Part shown: positions 9,096 through 18,900 of the stretch, piece by piece
Position numbering within the stretch: the first letter of the stretch is position 1
Layout of the letters: the number at the start of each line of letters is the position of its first letter
Assembly (NCBI GenBank): GCA_034670405.1
Contig: JAXDDX010000073.1
Coordinates: 1 to 64,000, forward strand
Length of the DNA: 64,000 nt
Reading direction: 5' to 3'
DNA from: Hoplostethus atlanticus
Lineage: Eukaryota > Chordata > Actinopteri > Trachichthyiformes > Trachichthyidae
Made by a program: the position numbers and the translations under genes
The notes under the pieces: model-generated
Told to the model about the DNA's origin: nothing
Seen by the model: the letters and a program-made list of their open reading frames with translations, nothing else
Databases searched by the model: none

Positions 9096-10040
9096 GGTGG
9101 CCTGAGTGCAGCCCGTGTGGTGGGAGCAGCTCAGTTTTTTGTTCACCCATGAGAGAAGTCGCCTGATCTTGTTCTTGGGCTTCTTTGGTGCTTCCTCATT
9201 AAGGCCCTCCTCCTTTTTATCCATGTCAGCTTCCTTCTCCTCCTCCATTTTCTTCACTGCCTCTTTCCAGTCCTCTGTCATCCTCAATTTATTTTTCATC
9301 AACTTCAGTTTGTATGCCTTCACAATCTGCTCCCTCGTCTCCTGCTCCTTTTCCTTGAACCTTTCTTGATATTCCTTCTCAATCTGCTCCCTCATCTCCT
9401 GCTCCTTTTCCTTGAACCTTTCTTCATATTCCTTCTCCACCTGCTCCCTCATCTCCTGCTCCTTTTCCTTGAACCTTTCTTCATATTCCACTTGCATTCT
9501 CTCCATGCTCTTCCTACTCTTCTCTTTCGCTTTTGTTCTTGCCCTTCTCACTTTCTCATTGCATTTCTCTAATATCAACAGTTTCTTCTCCCTCAACTTC
9601 TGTTTACAGTCCTTCTCCATTCTCTCCTTCATCTCCTGCTCCTTGTCCTTGAACCTTTGTTTAAATTCCACTTCCATTCTCTCCATCTCCTGCTCCTTTT
9701 CCTTGAATCTTTCTTCATATTCCTTCTCCACCTGCTCCCTCATCTCCTGCTCCTTTTCCTCAAACCTTTCTTCATATTCCACTTGCATTCTCTCCATGCT
9801 CTTCCTACTCTTCTCTTTCGCTTTTGTTCTTGCCCTTCTCACTTTCTCATTGCATTTCTCTAATATCAACAGTTTCTTCTCCCTCAACTTCTGTTTACAT
9901 TCCTTCTCCATTCTCTCCTTCATCTCCTGCTCCTTGTCCTTGAACCTTTGTTTAAATTCCACTTCCATTCTCTCCATCTCCCGCTTCAGCCTTGCCACGT
10001 CCTTCTTCATTTCCACTTTATCCTCCCTTCTTGCTCTGTA
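9087..10040 (-). CDS. Coiled-coil protein fragment, GIMAP C-terminus-like
   Basis: An open minus-strand frame of more than 310 codons ends at 9087. It is almost entirely Glu/Lys/Arg-rich coiled coil. The unit MREQVEKEYEERFKEKEQE recurs in tandem, and a larger block of 291 bp (97 codons) is duplicated nearly perfectly (9490-9780 against 9781-10010 and beyond). The tail is basic (KKPKNKIRRLLSWVNKKLSC). No Met starts the frame; an in-frame stop lies just upstream of codons reading TYRARREDKVEMKKDV. It is therefore probably the last exon of a larger gene, or a remnant. Fish GTPase IMAP proteins often end in such coiled coils, but no GTPase domain is visible upstream. Intact frame despite tandem duplication favours past or present coding. 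Confidence 0.5.
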   Translation of the reverse strand, partial: YRARREDKVEMKKDVARLKREMERMEVEFKQRFKDKEQEMKERMEKECKQKLREKKLLILEKCNEKVRRARTKAKEKSRKSMERMQVEYEERFEEKEQEMREQVEKEYEERFKEKEQEMERMEVEFKQRFKDKEQEMKERMEKDCKQKLREKKLLILEKCNEKVRRARTKAKEKSRKSMERMQVEYEERFKEKEQEMREQVEKEYEERFKEKEQEMREQIEKEYQERFKEKEQETREQIVKAYKLKLMKNKLRMTEDWKEAVKKMEEEKEADMDKKEEGLNEEAPKKPKNKIRRLLSWVNKKLSCSHHTGCTQATLP

Positions 10041-10484
10041 TGTAGTTCACCTGGGCTTTTTCCTCACAAAGTTTGTCCACAAACTCCCAACAGACAGATC
10101 CCAAGTGTTCAGATTATGTATAACATCAGAATGTCTTATGATGTCATAAATGCAGCCCCACTACTGAGCCCACCATAGATCTCCTCAGAACTAACCATTT
10201 ATTTACATTTGAATTTTCAGAAACTGAGTGTGTATTGTTGGTGCCTCTACATGCTGAATACATTTCTTAACTCACAAAACCTTGGTCCATTTTAAAGATA
10301 TTGCTGCCTTGTATATATATTTATCTATATTATATAAATATTATATCCATCTTTCACTGTAATGTGTCACATCAAAACAATACACTTAGCAAGCTTCATT
10401 TTATAGTATTAACAACCCACTTAATGAATGACAGCTTGCCTTGAGTCCAGTTTGCTTGCCCACACCGTGTAGACTCAATTCAAG
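10041..10484. other. No gene recognised
   Basis: AT-rich sequence between the coiled-coil ORF and the next LINE. I looked on the minus strand for a GTPase exon belonging to the coiled-coil ORF and found none. Confidence 0.5.
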
Positions 10485-10694
10485 ATTCAAGATTCAAGAA
10501 CTTTATTTGTCACATACACACACAGGGTGTGCAGTGAAATGAAAAGTGGCAATGCTCAGCAGGAATGTGCAAAGGGCAACAAGTACTATTTACAATAAAA
10601 AACCAACACAATATTTACAATAACAGCACTATTAACAATGGTAAGAAATATATAGAAAAATATGAAAAATGTATATAAATTATGTGTAGTCACT

Positions 10695-10752
<58 letters not shown>

Positions 10753-10943
10753 ATAAGAGGGGCAGTGTGTGTGTCTTGGTGGGGGCCCTGGTGAGGTCAG
10801 AGTTCACAGTCCTGATGGCCTGAGGAAAGAAACTCCGTCTCAGTCTCTCTGTTTTGGCAGCGTGACTGCGGAGGCGCTTGCCTGACCGCAGCAGCTAAAA
10901 CAGTCCGTTGTTAGGGTGGTGAGGATCCTTCATGATCCTACAG
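10485..10943 (-). mobile_element. LINE 3' part (minus strand), interrupted copy
   Basis: This begins with an ATTCAAG-repeat tail and the same 3' UTR as 1785-2050. Reading on the minus strand it reaches the ORF2 tail, where homology to the first copy breaks at 'catgatcctaca' (about 10943). It resumes at about 11630. The interruption is a second LINE in the opposite orientation. Confidence 0.8.
10698..10751 (+). repeat. (GT)n microsatellite
   Basis: An uninterrupted run of about 26 GT dinucleotides inside the LINE 3' UTR, where the first LINE copy has none. Probably highly polymorphic. Confidence 0.95.
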
Positions 10944-11629
10944 TCCACATCACCGAAGATCTCACATGGTCCACACACACTGACACTCTGGTGAGAAAGG
11001 CGAGGCATCACTGCCTGGTTTGGCAACAGCTCCGCTCAGGACAGGAAGGCTCTGCAGAGAGTAGTGCGTTCGGCTGAGCGCACTATTGGAACTACACTCC
11101 CCACCCTGCAGGACTTATACACCAGGAGGTGCAGAACCAGAGCCTGCAGGATCATGAAGGATCCTCACCACCCCTAACAATGGACTGTTTCAGCTGCTGC
11201 GGTCAGGCAAGCGCCTCCGTAGTCACGCTGCCAAAACAGAGAGACTGAGACGGAGTTTCTTTCCTCAGGCCATCAGGACTGTGAACTCTGACCTCACCAG
11301 GGCCCCCACCAAGACACACACACTGCCCCTCTTATGCACACACACACTTAGGTAAAGACTACACATAATTTATAATTTATATTATATTATACATACAATT
11401 TTCCCTTTTTTTACTATATTTTTTTATAAAGTGCTCTTATTGTAAATATTGTGTTGTTTTTTATATAGAGCTCTTAAAAACTGTGACATTGTAAATATTG
11501 TGTTGGTTATTGTAAATAGTGTGAACCTGTTATTTTGCACATTTCTGCTAAGCATTGCCACTTTGCATTTCACTACACACCTCGTGTGTGTATGTGACAA
11601 TTAAACTTCTTGACTTGACTTGACTTGAG
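10944..11629 (+). mobile_element. LINE 3' end inserted in opposite orientation
   Basis: Plus-strand sequence encodes the tail of the same LINE ORF2 (ending near 11288). A 3' UTR and a CTTGACTTGACTTGA tail follow, ending at about 11629. The element splits the minus-strand LINE: the left neighbour stops at 'gatcctaca' and the right resumes with 'gctctggttctgc', which are contiguous at about 2190-2205 in the uninterrupted copy. No long target duplication is seen. Confidence 0.82.
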
Positions 11630-12240
11630 GCTCTGGTTCTGCACCTCCTGGTGTATAAGTCCTGCAGGGTGGGAAGTGTAGTTCCAATAGTGCTGTTCAG
11701 CCGAACGCACTACTCTCTGCAGAGCCTTCCTGTCCTGAGCGGAGCTGTTGCCAAACCAGGCAGTGATGCTTCCTGTCAGGATGCTCTCTACAGCTCCAGA
11801 GTAGAAGGACTGAAGGAGACTTTGAATTTCCTCAGTTGCCTGAGGTGGTAAAGGCGCTGCCTCTTACCAGAGTGTCTGTGTGTGTGTGGACCATGTCAGA
11901 TCTTCTGTGATGTGGACTCCCAGATATTTATACCTGCTCACCCTCTCCACAGTAGTCCCATTAATCCCCAATAGTGAGTATGTCCTCTGTTGTTGTGCCC
12001 TCCTAAAGTCCACAATCAGCTCCTTAGTTTTGGTGACATTCAAGAGGAGGCTGTTGTCCTGGCACCAGAGTGACAGGTCAGCGACTTCCTCCAGGTAGGC
12101 CTTCTCGTCGTTGTTGGAGATCAGGCCCACCACCACTGTGTCTCCGCAAACTTAATGATGGAGTTGGAGCTGAACCTGGCCACACAGTCATGTGTGTACA
12201 GGGAGTACAGTAGGGGGCTGAGGATGCAACCCTGGGGGGA
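11630..12240 (-). mobile_element. LINE RT fragment (minus strand), continuation of interrupted copy
   Basis: Minus-strand 12136-11864 encodes the same RT C-terminal peptide as 2711-2439 with only a few replacements, and has the same 5' truncation junction ('ctggggggatcttcta'). This shared junction shows that the two copies arose by duplication of a larger segment rather than by two LINE insertions. Confidence 0.85.
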
Positions 12241-12477
12241 TCTTCTAATAACTAATCTTAATTACTGCTTTCACTGATAATGTGAGAATAATTGTTAGTT
12301 TGTGTTTGGTGTTTACATGTCCAAACACACACAGCAATAATATTCAAGATATAAACTTAATCCAGGTCACATGATTAGAAGTGGTTACATGACTCCTGAT
12401 TAATTGCAGTATTTTATTATTGCATTAAGACACATTTATTATTCATGTGCAAATAAAAATACTAGTCCTCCAACATG

Positions 12478-12606
12478 CAGTACTGTGCAAAAGTCTTTGG
12501 CACATGTCAAAGAAAATTGAAGTGAAGATGCTTTAAAAATAAAGAAATGCAAAGCAATAATATAAAACGCTAATGCAGATAACAAAAGACTTTTGCACAG
12601 TACTGT
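12478..12606. mobile_element. Small MITE, copy 2
   Basis: Near-identical to 3058-3186, with the same terminal inverted repeats. The offset is 9,420 bp. It sits at the same place in the second cassette copy. Confidence 0.7.
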
Positions 12607-13850
12607 CTGCAGTTCTCTGCTGCATATGTTCTACCAGTCACCCTGGAGGAGGTGGCAGAGAGAAGGACGCTGGCCAAACTGCATCATCATGGATAATGTC
12701 TCCCACCCCCTCCATGACATGGTTATGTAGCAGTGGAGCTTCTTCAGCCACAGACTGATCCCACCACGGTGCGTCAGAGGGCACTACAGTCTTTCCTGCC
12801 GGCCGCCATCAGACTTTTTGATGCCTCCCCTCCCCCTCTACAGCTCAACTGAGGACTGTTTTGCTCCTCACCAATCATCACTAATCACCCTGCACTTTAT
12901 TCATTCCCTTTCACGTTCATTCATTGCATTCATTAGCTCTGTATATATCTATCTATCTAGTGATCAGAGAATTAAGCTCCTCTTTTTTGCTGTGTACAGG
13001 AAGGTTTGATGCTTTCAGTGTCATTTGTGCAATTTAAAAAGAACATTGTAAGTTTCAGTTTTCTTTTTTCTCTCTCTCAGGGCTCTGTAGCATTGACCAG
13101 TGCAGGTCCAGCAGTCCCCATACAAATTCTGAGGGATACTGGCGCCTTGCAGTCTTTGCTGTGGCTGGTGCTCCTGTGCTGCCACCCACAGGTCATGGGA
13201 ACTCAATGGTACTTCTTGGTCTGGGGGAGAGTTTGGACCCTATAGAGGTCTACTTACGGTCTGAGTTAGTTACTGGTCTGGTAACGGTTTTTCGTAGGAC
13301 CCCATCTTCATATCATGGACCACACATGGCATTTCTGATGTGGACCCCTCAATAAATCCATCTGTACACCCACCTACTCTGTAGCACCTCAATGCTTATG
13401 GCACGCAAGCGTCATCGTACATGTATGCTGGGGGAAACCCTTCATGCAACTTTCCATGCCTTGTTTTCCATGCCGTGTTTGCTTACCAGCTGCTGTGTGG
13501 CCGTTGGCAGGCTGGTCACCGGTCACTACTCCCCCGGGAGCAGGGAAGCCGGCGTTTAGCCCACTCCTTCCGCGGACCACCCGCTCCTGGACGCCGACAG
13601 TTCAGCTTGGTGAGAGAGGTTTGCATCGTGGATAACGACGGCACAGTGATGGCGTTGTTCTCCCCCTTGAGAACCACGGTGTCTTCCGTGTCTGTCCCTG
13701 TTTAGGCACCACTGTAGTAAGCTCGCTACAACTGGGGACGTAACAGTCAGAGACTAAGGCAGGAGTTGAGAGTTAACGGGTCAGAATGCCGCTTTGTTAT
13801 CACAGCACAATAAAACGACCCGGTCTTGACAGCCGCTTTTCAGCAGGCTC
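12607..13850 (+). mobile_element. LINE tail, gypsy protease fragment and LTR-like remnant, copy 2
   Basis: Near-identical to 3187-4440, including the same frame breaks and the ILRDTGALQSLL protease motif. Small indels distinguish it, for example in the LTR-like part near 13565 and 13700. Identity over this length implies a recent duplication. Confidence 0.6.
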
Positions 13851-13966
13851 ACCTCACCTCACAATAAATAAATAGGACAAAAAATACAGAAATATACATT
13901 TATACCAGATTTCATCTATTTATTTATTACTGTGTGCATTCATGCATTATTGTATTTATTTCTATA

Positions 13967-14571
13967 TACACCAATCAGCCATAACATTAAAACCACCTGC
14001 CTAATATTGCTTAGGTCCCCCTCCTGCCGCCAAAACAGCTGTGACCCGTCCGAGGCATGGACTCCACAAGACCTCTGAAGGTGTCCTGTGGTATCTGGCA
14101 CCAAGACGTTAGCAGCAGATCCTTTAAGTCCTGTAAGTTGCGAGGTGGGGCCTCCATGGGTCGGACTTGTTTTTCCAGCACGTCCCACAGATGCTCGATC
14201 GGATTGAGATCTGGGGAATTTGGAGGCCAAGTCAACACCTTGGACTCTTTGTCATGTTCCTCAACCCATTTCTGAACAATTTTAGCAGTGTGGCAGGGAG
14301 CATTATCCTGCTGAAAGAGGCCACTGCCATCAGGGAATACCGTTGCCATGAAAGGGTGTAGTTAGTCTGCAACAATGTTTAGGTAGGTGGTATGTGTCAA
14401 AGTAACATCCACATGAATGCCAGGACCCAAGGTTTCCCAGCAGAACATTGCCCAGAGCATCACACTGCCTCCCAATATATCACACCCCTTGAGAGGTGCC
14501 ATTGTAATGTAGATAATCGATGTTATTCACTTCACCTGTCAGTGGTTTTAATGTTGTGGCTGATAGGTGTA
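13967..14571 (-). mobile_element. Tc1/mariner element with partial transposase, copy 2
   Basis: Minus-strand 14349-14011 encodes the same transposase C-terminus, with FQQDNAPCHTA and WPPNSPDLNPIEHLWDVLEK. Here both inverted ends are complete: 'tacaccaatcagcc' at 13967 and its near-perfect complement ending 'ataggtgta' at 14571, both with the TA duplication. The element is only 605 bp and lacks the transposase N-terminus, so it is non-autonomous. Confidence 0.9.
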
Positions 14572-15900
14572 CATCCCTATAAACCCCCACAAACCCTCTG
14601 CTCACAGAATGCAGAACTTCTTGTCATTTCCTGTGTTCAGAAGAAATTATCTGGAGGCAGAGTCTGCTCCTACCAGCCGCCTCCCTTTAGGACCAGATTC
14701 CTGCTGATGTCAGGGCATAAGACACATCTCAGTATTTAGGTTTGCATGACTCAAGACTCAAGTCAGCATAACCTACAATATACCATTTTCCCACCACTCC
14801 TTTCTGTGGTGATACTGTGTTGCCAGGTCAGGAGTTCCTGTACACACATATACACTGTCCTTACATGCAAGATGATGATGATCCGTGTTCCTCCTGGTTT
14901 TAATTGAGCTGTTTTGTTTGCTCTGTAAAGCACTTTGTGACAAATGTGTTTGTTTGTTAGTAACTTTGTAAATTAAAGTGATTTGACTGCAAAAACCAAT
15001 CTTCAATGCCCATTTTTTCTCAAAATGTACTTTCTTAATGCCAAGCACTTTTTTCAAGTTTCCTTGAAGATTTGTCACCAAATTCCACTTCTTATATATT
15101 GTAGGTTGTCATTTACAGCAGCTTTTTTTCTCTTATGTTATCTTTTTTCTATTTTACTTTTAAGAAGTATAACACTATACAGTATCTCAAAAATAGGAAA
15201 TAGCTTGAATGTATTGTTTTCAGCCTAACTGAACACAACCCCCACCCCCCAATATTTTGTCAAAAGCCAAAAAGTTATTTAACCCTTGCAAAGTGTGGCA
15301 CTTGCCATACTTTAGCCTAAGTGAGTCCAAATTTGCTCTTGTAGTTTTTAATCATTAAATGGAGAGCAGGGGAGTATTCAGGACCAGTGATTGGTGACCT
15401 AATAATATCTTGTCAGCCTCCATCAATAAATGCTCCACTTTTCCCCCATATATTCTGTTGATATAAGCGGCTTTGGGAGTTCTGATGGCAAATAATATTA
15501 TATACAGGCACTTTGTTATACCTTATATAGTTTGGTGAATTGACGCCCATGCCTGCTGCTTCCGTTTTACGTGATACATTGTAATTATGACCTCTGAAGT
15601 CAGAAGTAAGAGCTTACTAGGAACACCCGAGGGCAACATCAGTTTGTGAGCCATTTAATGGAGTATTTTGACTTGGAACTCGATAACATTTGCACTTAAA
15701 ATGAAACGATAACACACTTTCTAAATTGTGACCGGTAACCCTTATAACGGACCTTCCATCCCTCAGTGTGATGTTAACTGACCTACAGTTATCAAACACA
15801 TACACCCAAAACAACTGAATTATGTTGTATAGTTAATTTGTGGCAGTAAAAATGTTTCATGGGATAATTTCCCTAGTAACGAGTTTTTGAACATCACTTG
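14572..15900. other. Intergenic, no gene recognised
   Basis: No coding exon is recognisable on either strand. A retroposon-like tail ('taaagcactttgtgacaaa') lies near 14926-14945. The rest is AT-rich unique-looking sequence leading to the ANKFY1 promoter. Confidence 0.5.
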
Positions 15901-15983
15901 AACGTAGCATCAGTCTTAACTGTCAGCGCCGTCGTCGTATCGCGATACAGAACCACCAAGCCACGGAGCTAACGCTAAGTAAC
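15890..15983 (+). promoter_or_regulatory. ankfy1: ANKFY1 5' UTR / core promoter region
   Basis: The local CpG content rises just upstream of the initiator ATG (GCGCCGTCGTCGTATCGCGA). The 12-bp perfect palindrome GTATCGCGATAC lies at 15937-15948, 35 bp before the ATG. No TATA box is evident, which fits a housekeeping-type promoter. The exact transcription start is not visible. Confidence 0.45.
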
Positions 15984-18900
15984 ATGGCAGAAGGTATGAG
16001 ATTGATTTTTTGACCAGTTAGCGGTCCACTCCCTTTCATTGTGGTATGCATGTTGAACTATATGATTGAATCAGCTAATATCTAGACAGTTTACTGAACC
16101 ATGCTTTTATTGCGGTTGAAAATACAAAGCAGCGCCGTCGCTCGTCTTGTCACACTCGGCTAGTTAGCAAGCTGTCGTTAGCTCTGGTTGATGTTCCTCG
16201 CTAAATTTAATTAATAGCTACGAGCCAAGCAAGTCAGGGCTGGTGGTGGGTTGGACTGCGGAGATCAGTTTTAGTTTGGGCGGCTAGCTTGTTAGCTATT
16301 TACCGCAACTAATGTTAACAAACAGAATTTGACAAGTAATGTTAGAGATGCCTAGCTAGCTGAGACGTTTAAATGTCGACGCTATGGATCATGCTAACCT
16401 GTTAACGTCAATGCCCTACAGTTAACATACTCTAATGTCGTAATAACACTTAATTAGCTATGACTATGCTGTGCATGATGACAAGTGTCTATTCTGAGCA
16501 AATCTCAAAAGCCTGAATCCAGAGAGCCAATACTCCAGACTGTGGTGTAAATCAGACGCTGCTTGTGGGGCTGCTCCATTGGCAATGAAGACAGATTTTG
16601 TGATCTTGTTGAATGATTGTTTGAGCTTTTATGCCTGCATGAAACGGATAATGCAACTATGTCCTTGTAAAATGACCCCCACAACATCTGTCTCAAATTA
16701 CTTGTCAGTGGAACATCTGGAGATATTATATGCAACGTGATTGGTGTTTTAGGGTGGATTTTTGCTTAAATATCAAACAGTCATTGGCCAGGCTATAACT
16801 TGGAAAGTCAGAAATAAACCCTTACTTTGTAAATGCATCAGAAACTCATACTATAGTCCTGAAACATTAGTGGCTTGTAGCATTATATAGGAATTGGTCT
16901 GGTGGCTGTTCAGTGCAGTCCTAAGTTGCATGTCCAGCACATGTATTGGACTTATCAGGTGGTTTTGAGAAACTCCCCCTCTGTTCCTCATGACCAGTAG
17001 CAATGCCAGTAACAGTTTACAATGAAGGGCAAAGTAATTTGCCGCCTCAGCATTCTTCTGTCTTCACTAAAACCTTACTGGTTGAAAAGGAAGGAAATGG
17101 GCCTCAGTGTCATTATGTGCAATCCTGACTCAAACGTGAATCATGCTTGTAACACAAAGCTCTGTAGAAAGTCCTATTTCGATTAAAAGAAAGGGAAGTA
17201 GTTCAGAAAAAGTTTATCCAAACACAATTCCTATCATTTGATTCTGTTATTTACAGTTTGCTCCATAAATGCCTGACACAGGATGCTGAAAATCTAGTGT
17301 TTCTGTGCAACTGATGATAGAGGAAAGTGCTAACAAGAAGCTATGTTATGGAATATCGTGGTGGCTCAGCTGGCAAAGTTGCATACCACCAACACTTGAC
17401 CATGCTCCAAGTCCAGCTGACAACCTTTGTCACATGCCGTGCCCCCTCTTTCATCTTCACTGCCATAAGAATAATGTTTCAAAATCGTTATGTCTTTTTA
17501 AAATTTAAAAAACAAGCCCCAGAGGAAGTTTTGAGCCTTCCAACACGGCCATGGCTAGTAATATTGGAACAACTGTATTTTAGTGTGTCTTCATTAGTCT
17601 TGGGACAAAAAAGGATTGTAATAAATCCAATCCAACCCTATGTTCAGAAATGGCCTAGTTCTTTACTAACCTGCTTTTTTTGTCTCCCTGTATCCTCGTC
17701 TGTCCCCTTTACCGTGACATGGGACAGAGGAGGTGGCCAAGCTGCAGAAGCACCTGGCCCTGCTCAGGCAGGAGTATGTGAAGATGCAGCAGAAGCTGGC
17801 CGACACAGAGAGGCGCTGTGCCGTGCTGGCTGCTCAGGCCCCTGGTCAGGCTTCCACCAGCCCTGCCGCCGGAGACACCTTTATCAGCCGCCTGCTGGAC
17901 ATTGTGGGTGACCTCTACCAGCAGGAACAGTACAGGTGAGGGGGATAGTCTTTGGTCTGGATGGGTGAGAGTTTTGAAGAAGGTTTTGAGGATCCAGCAC
18001 TCCTGCAGATATTATTATGAAAGGGTTGGGTGCCTGTTGTTGTGTGTGGGTGTGTGTGGGTGTGTGTGGGTGTGATGTGATAAGGAAGGGCTAGTTGGCC
18101 ACTAGCATTATCAACGGCTGAGTCATGTTTTGAATTCTCTTCCAGTGTTTTATTTCATCCCAGAGTGACGGAATTCAAAGTTGTGGACTCATGGTATATA
18201 TTTGCAGACATAGGCCTAAATAAGATAACCATGAAATTGTTCTTTGACGCATTTGATCTGCTAACTCAATATGGCTGAGAATTGTGATGCGGTTTATCAT
18301 AGAAAATGACATTCAAAACCCAAAGTCAACATATGCTTCTTACAGGTAACTAGCTACCTTGCAACAAATGTCATTAGATTGGGAAGCTGTAAGTAAAGCT
18401 GGCCAGGAACTAGTATCTGATACTGATACAGCATACTGTAACATCAGTCACCCAGCACTCAAAGTCATACAGTTCCAGTGGTAATGATTGTACTAGATGG
18501 AGAATTGTAGAAAGTCAAAACACCTAGGTCACTCAACCACAGCAGTAGGTCTACATATTGCTAATGCTTGCTCTCAATTGGTGCAGTAAACTAATCCAAC
18601 AACAAAAACAATAGTGGCAATCTATCACTGTTGGAGTTATCTGAAGATTATCGTTAACTTCAATGTGATTAAAGTCATGATACTCTCCACCTCTGACTGT
18701 CTGTGGAAAAATGTTAAAGGGATTAAAGTAGTAAGAATTGAATTCTTAAAGTTGAAAGGACATCCGATGACTTGATGATATTTTTAAGATCAGGTATTTT
18801 CTGTAGGCCTATATTAAGTTCTGTTGATTACAAACTTGTTGCTACAAGTTCAAGTAAACAAGTTTTTCAAGCTGTTGCTCTGGCTGTATTGGGTCATTTC

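Noticed and set aside
9412..10149. Plus-strand 245-codon Ser/Leu/Phe-rich ORF
   Set aside because: It is the antisense shadow of the minus-strand coiled-coil frame; the repetitive EKE-rich codons keep the opposite strand open.
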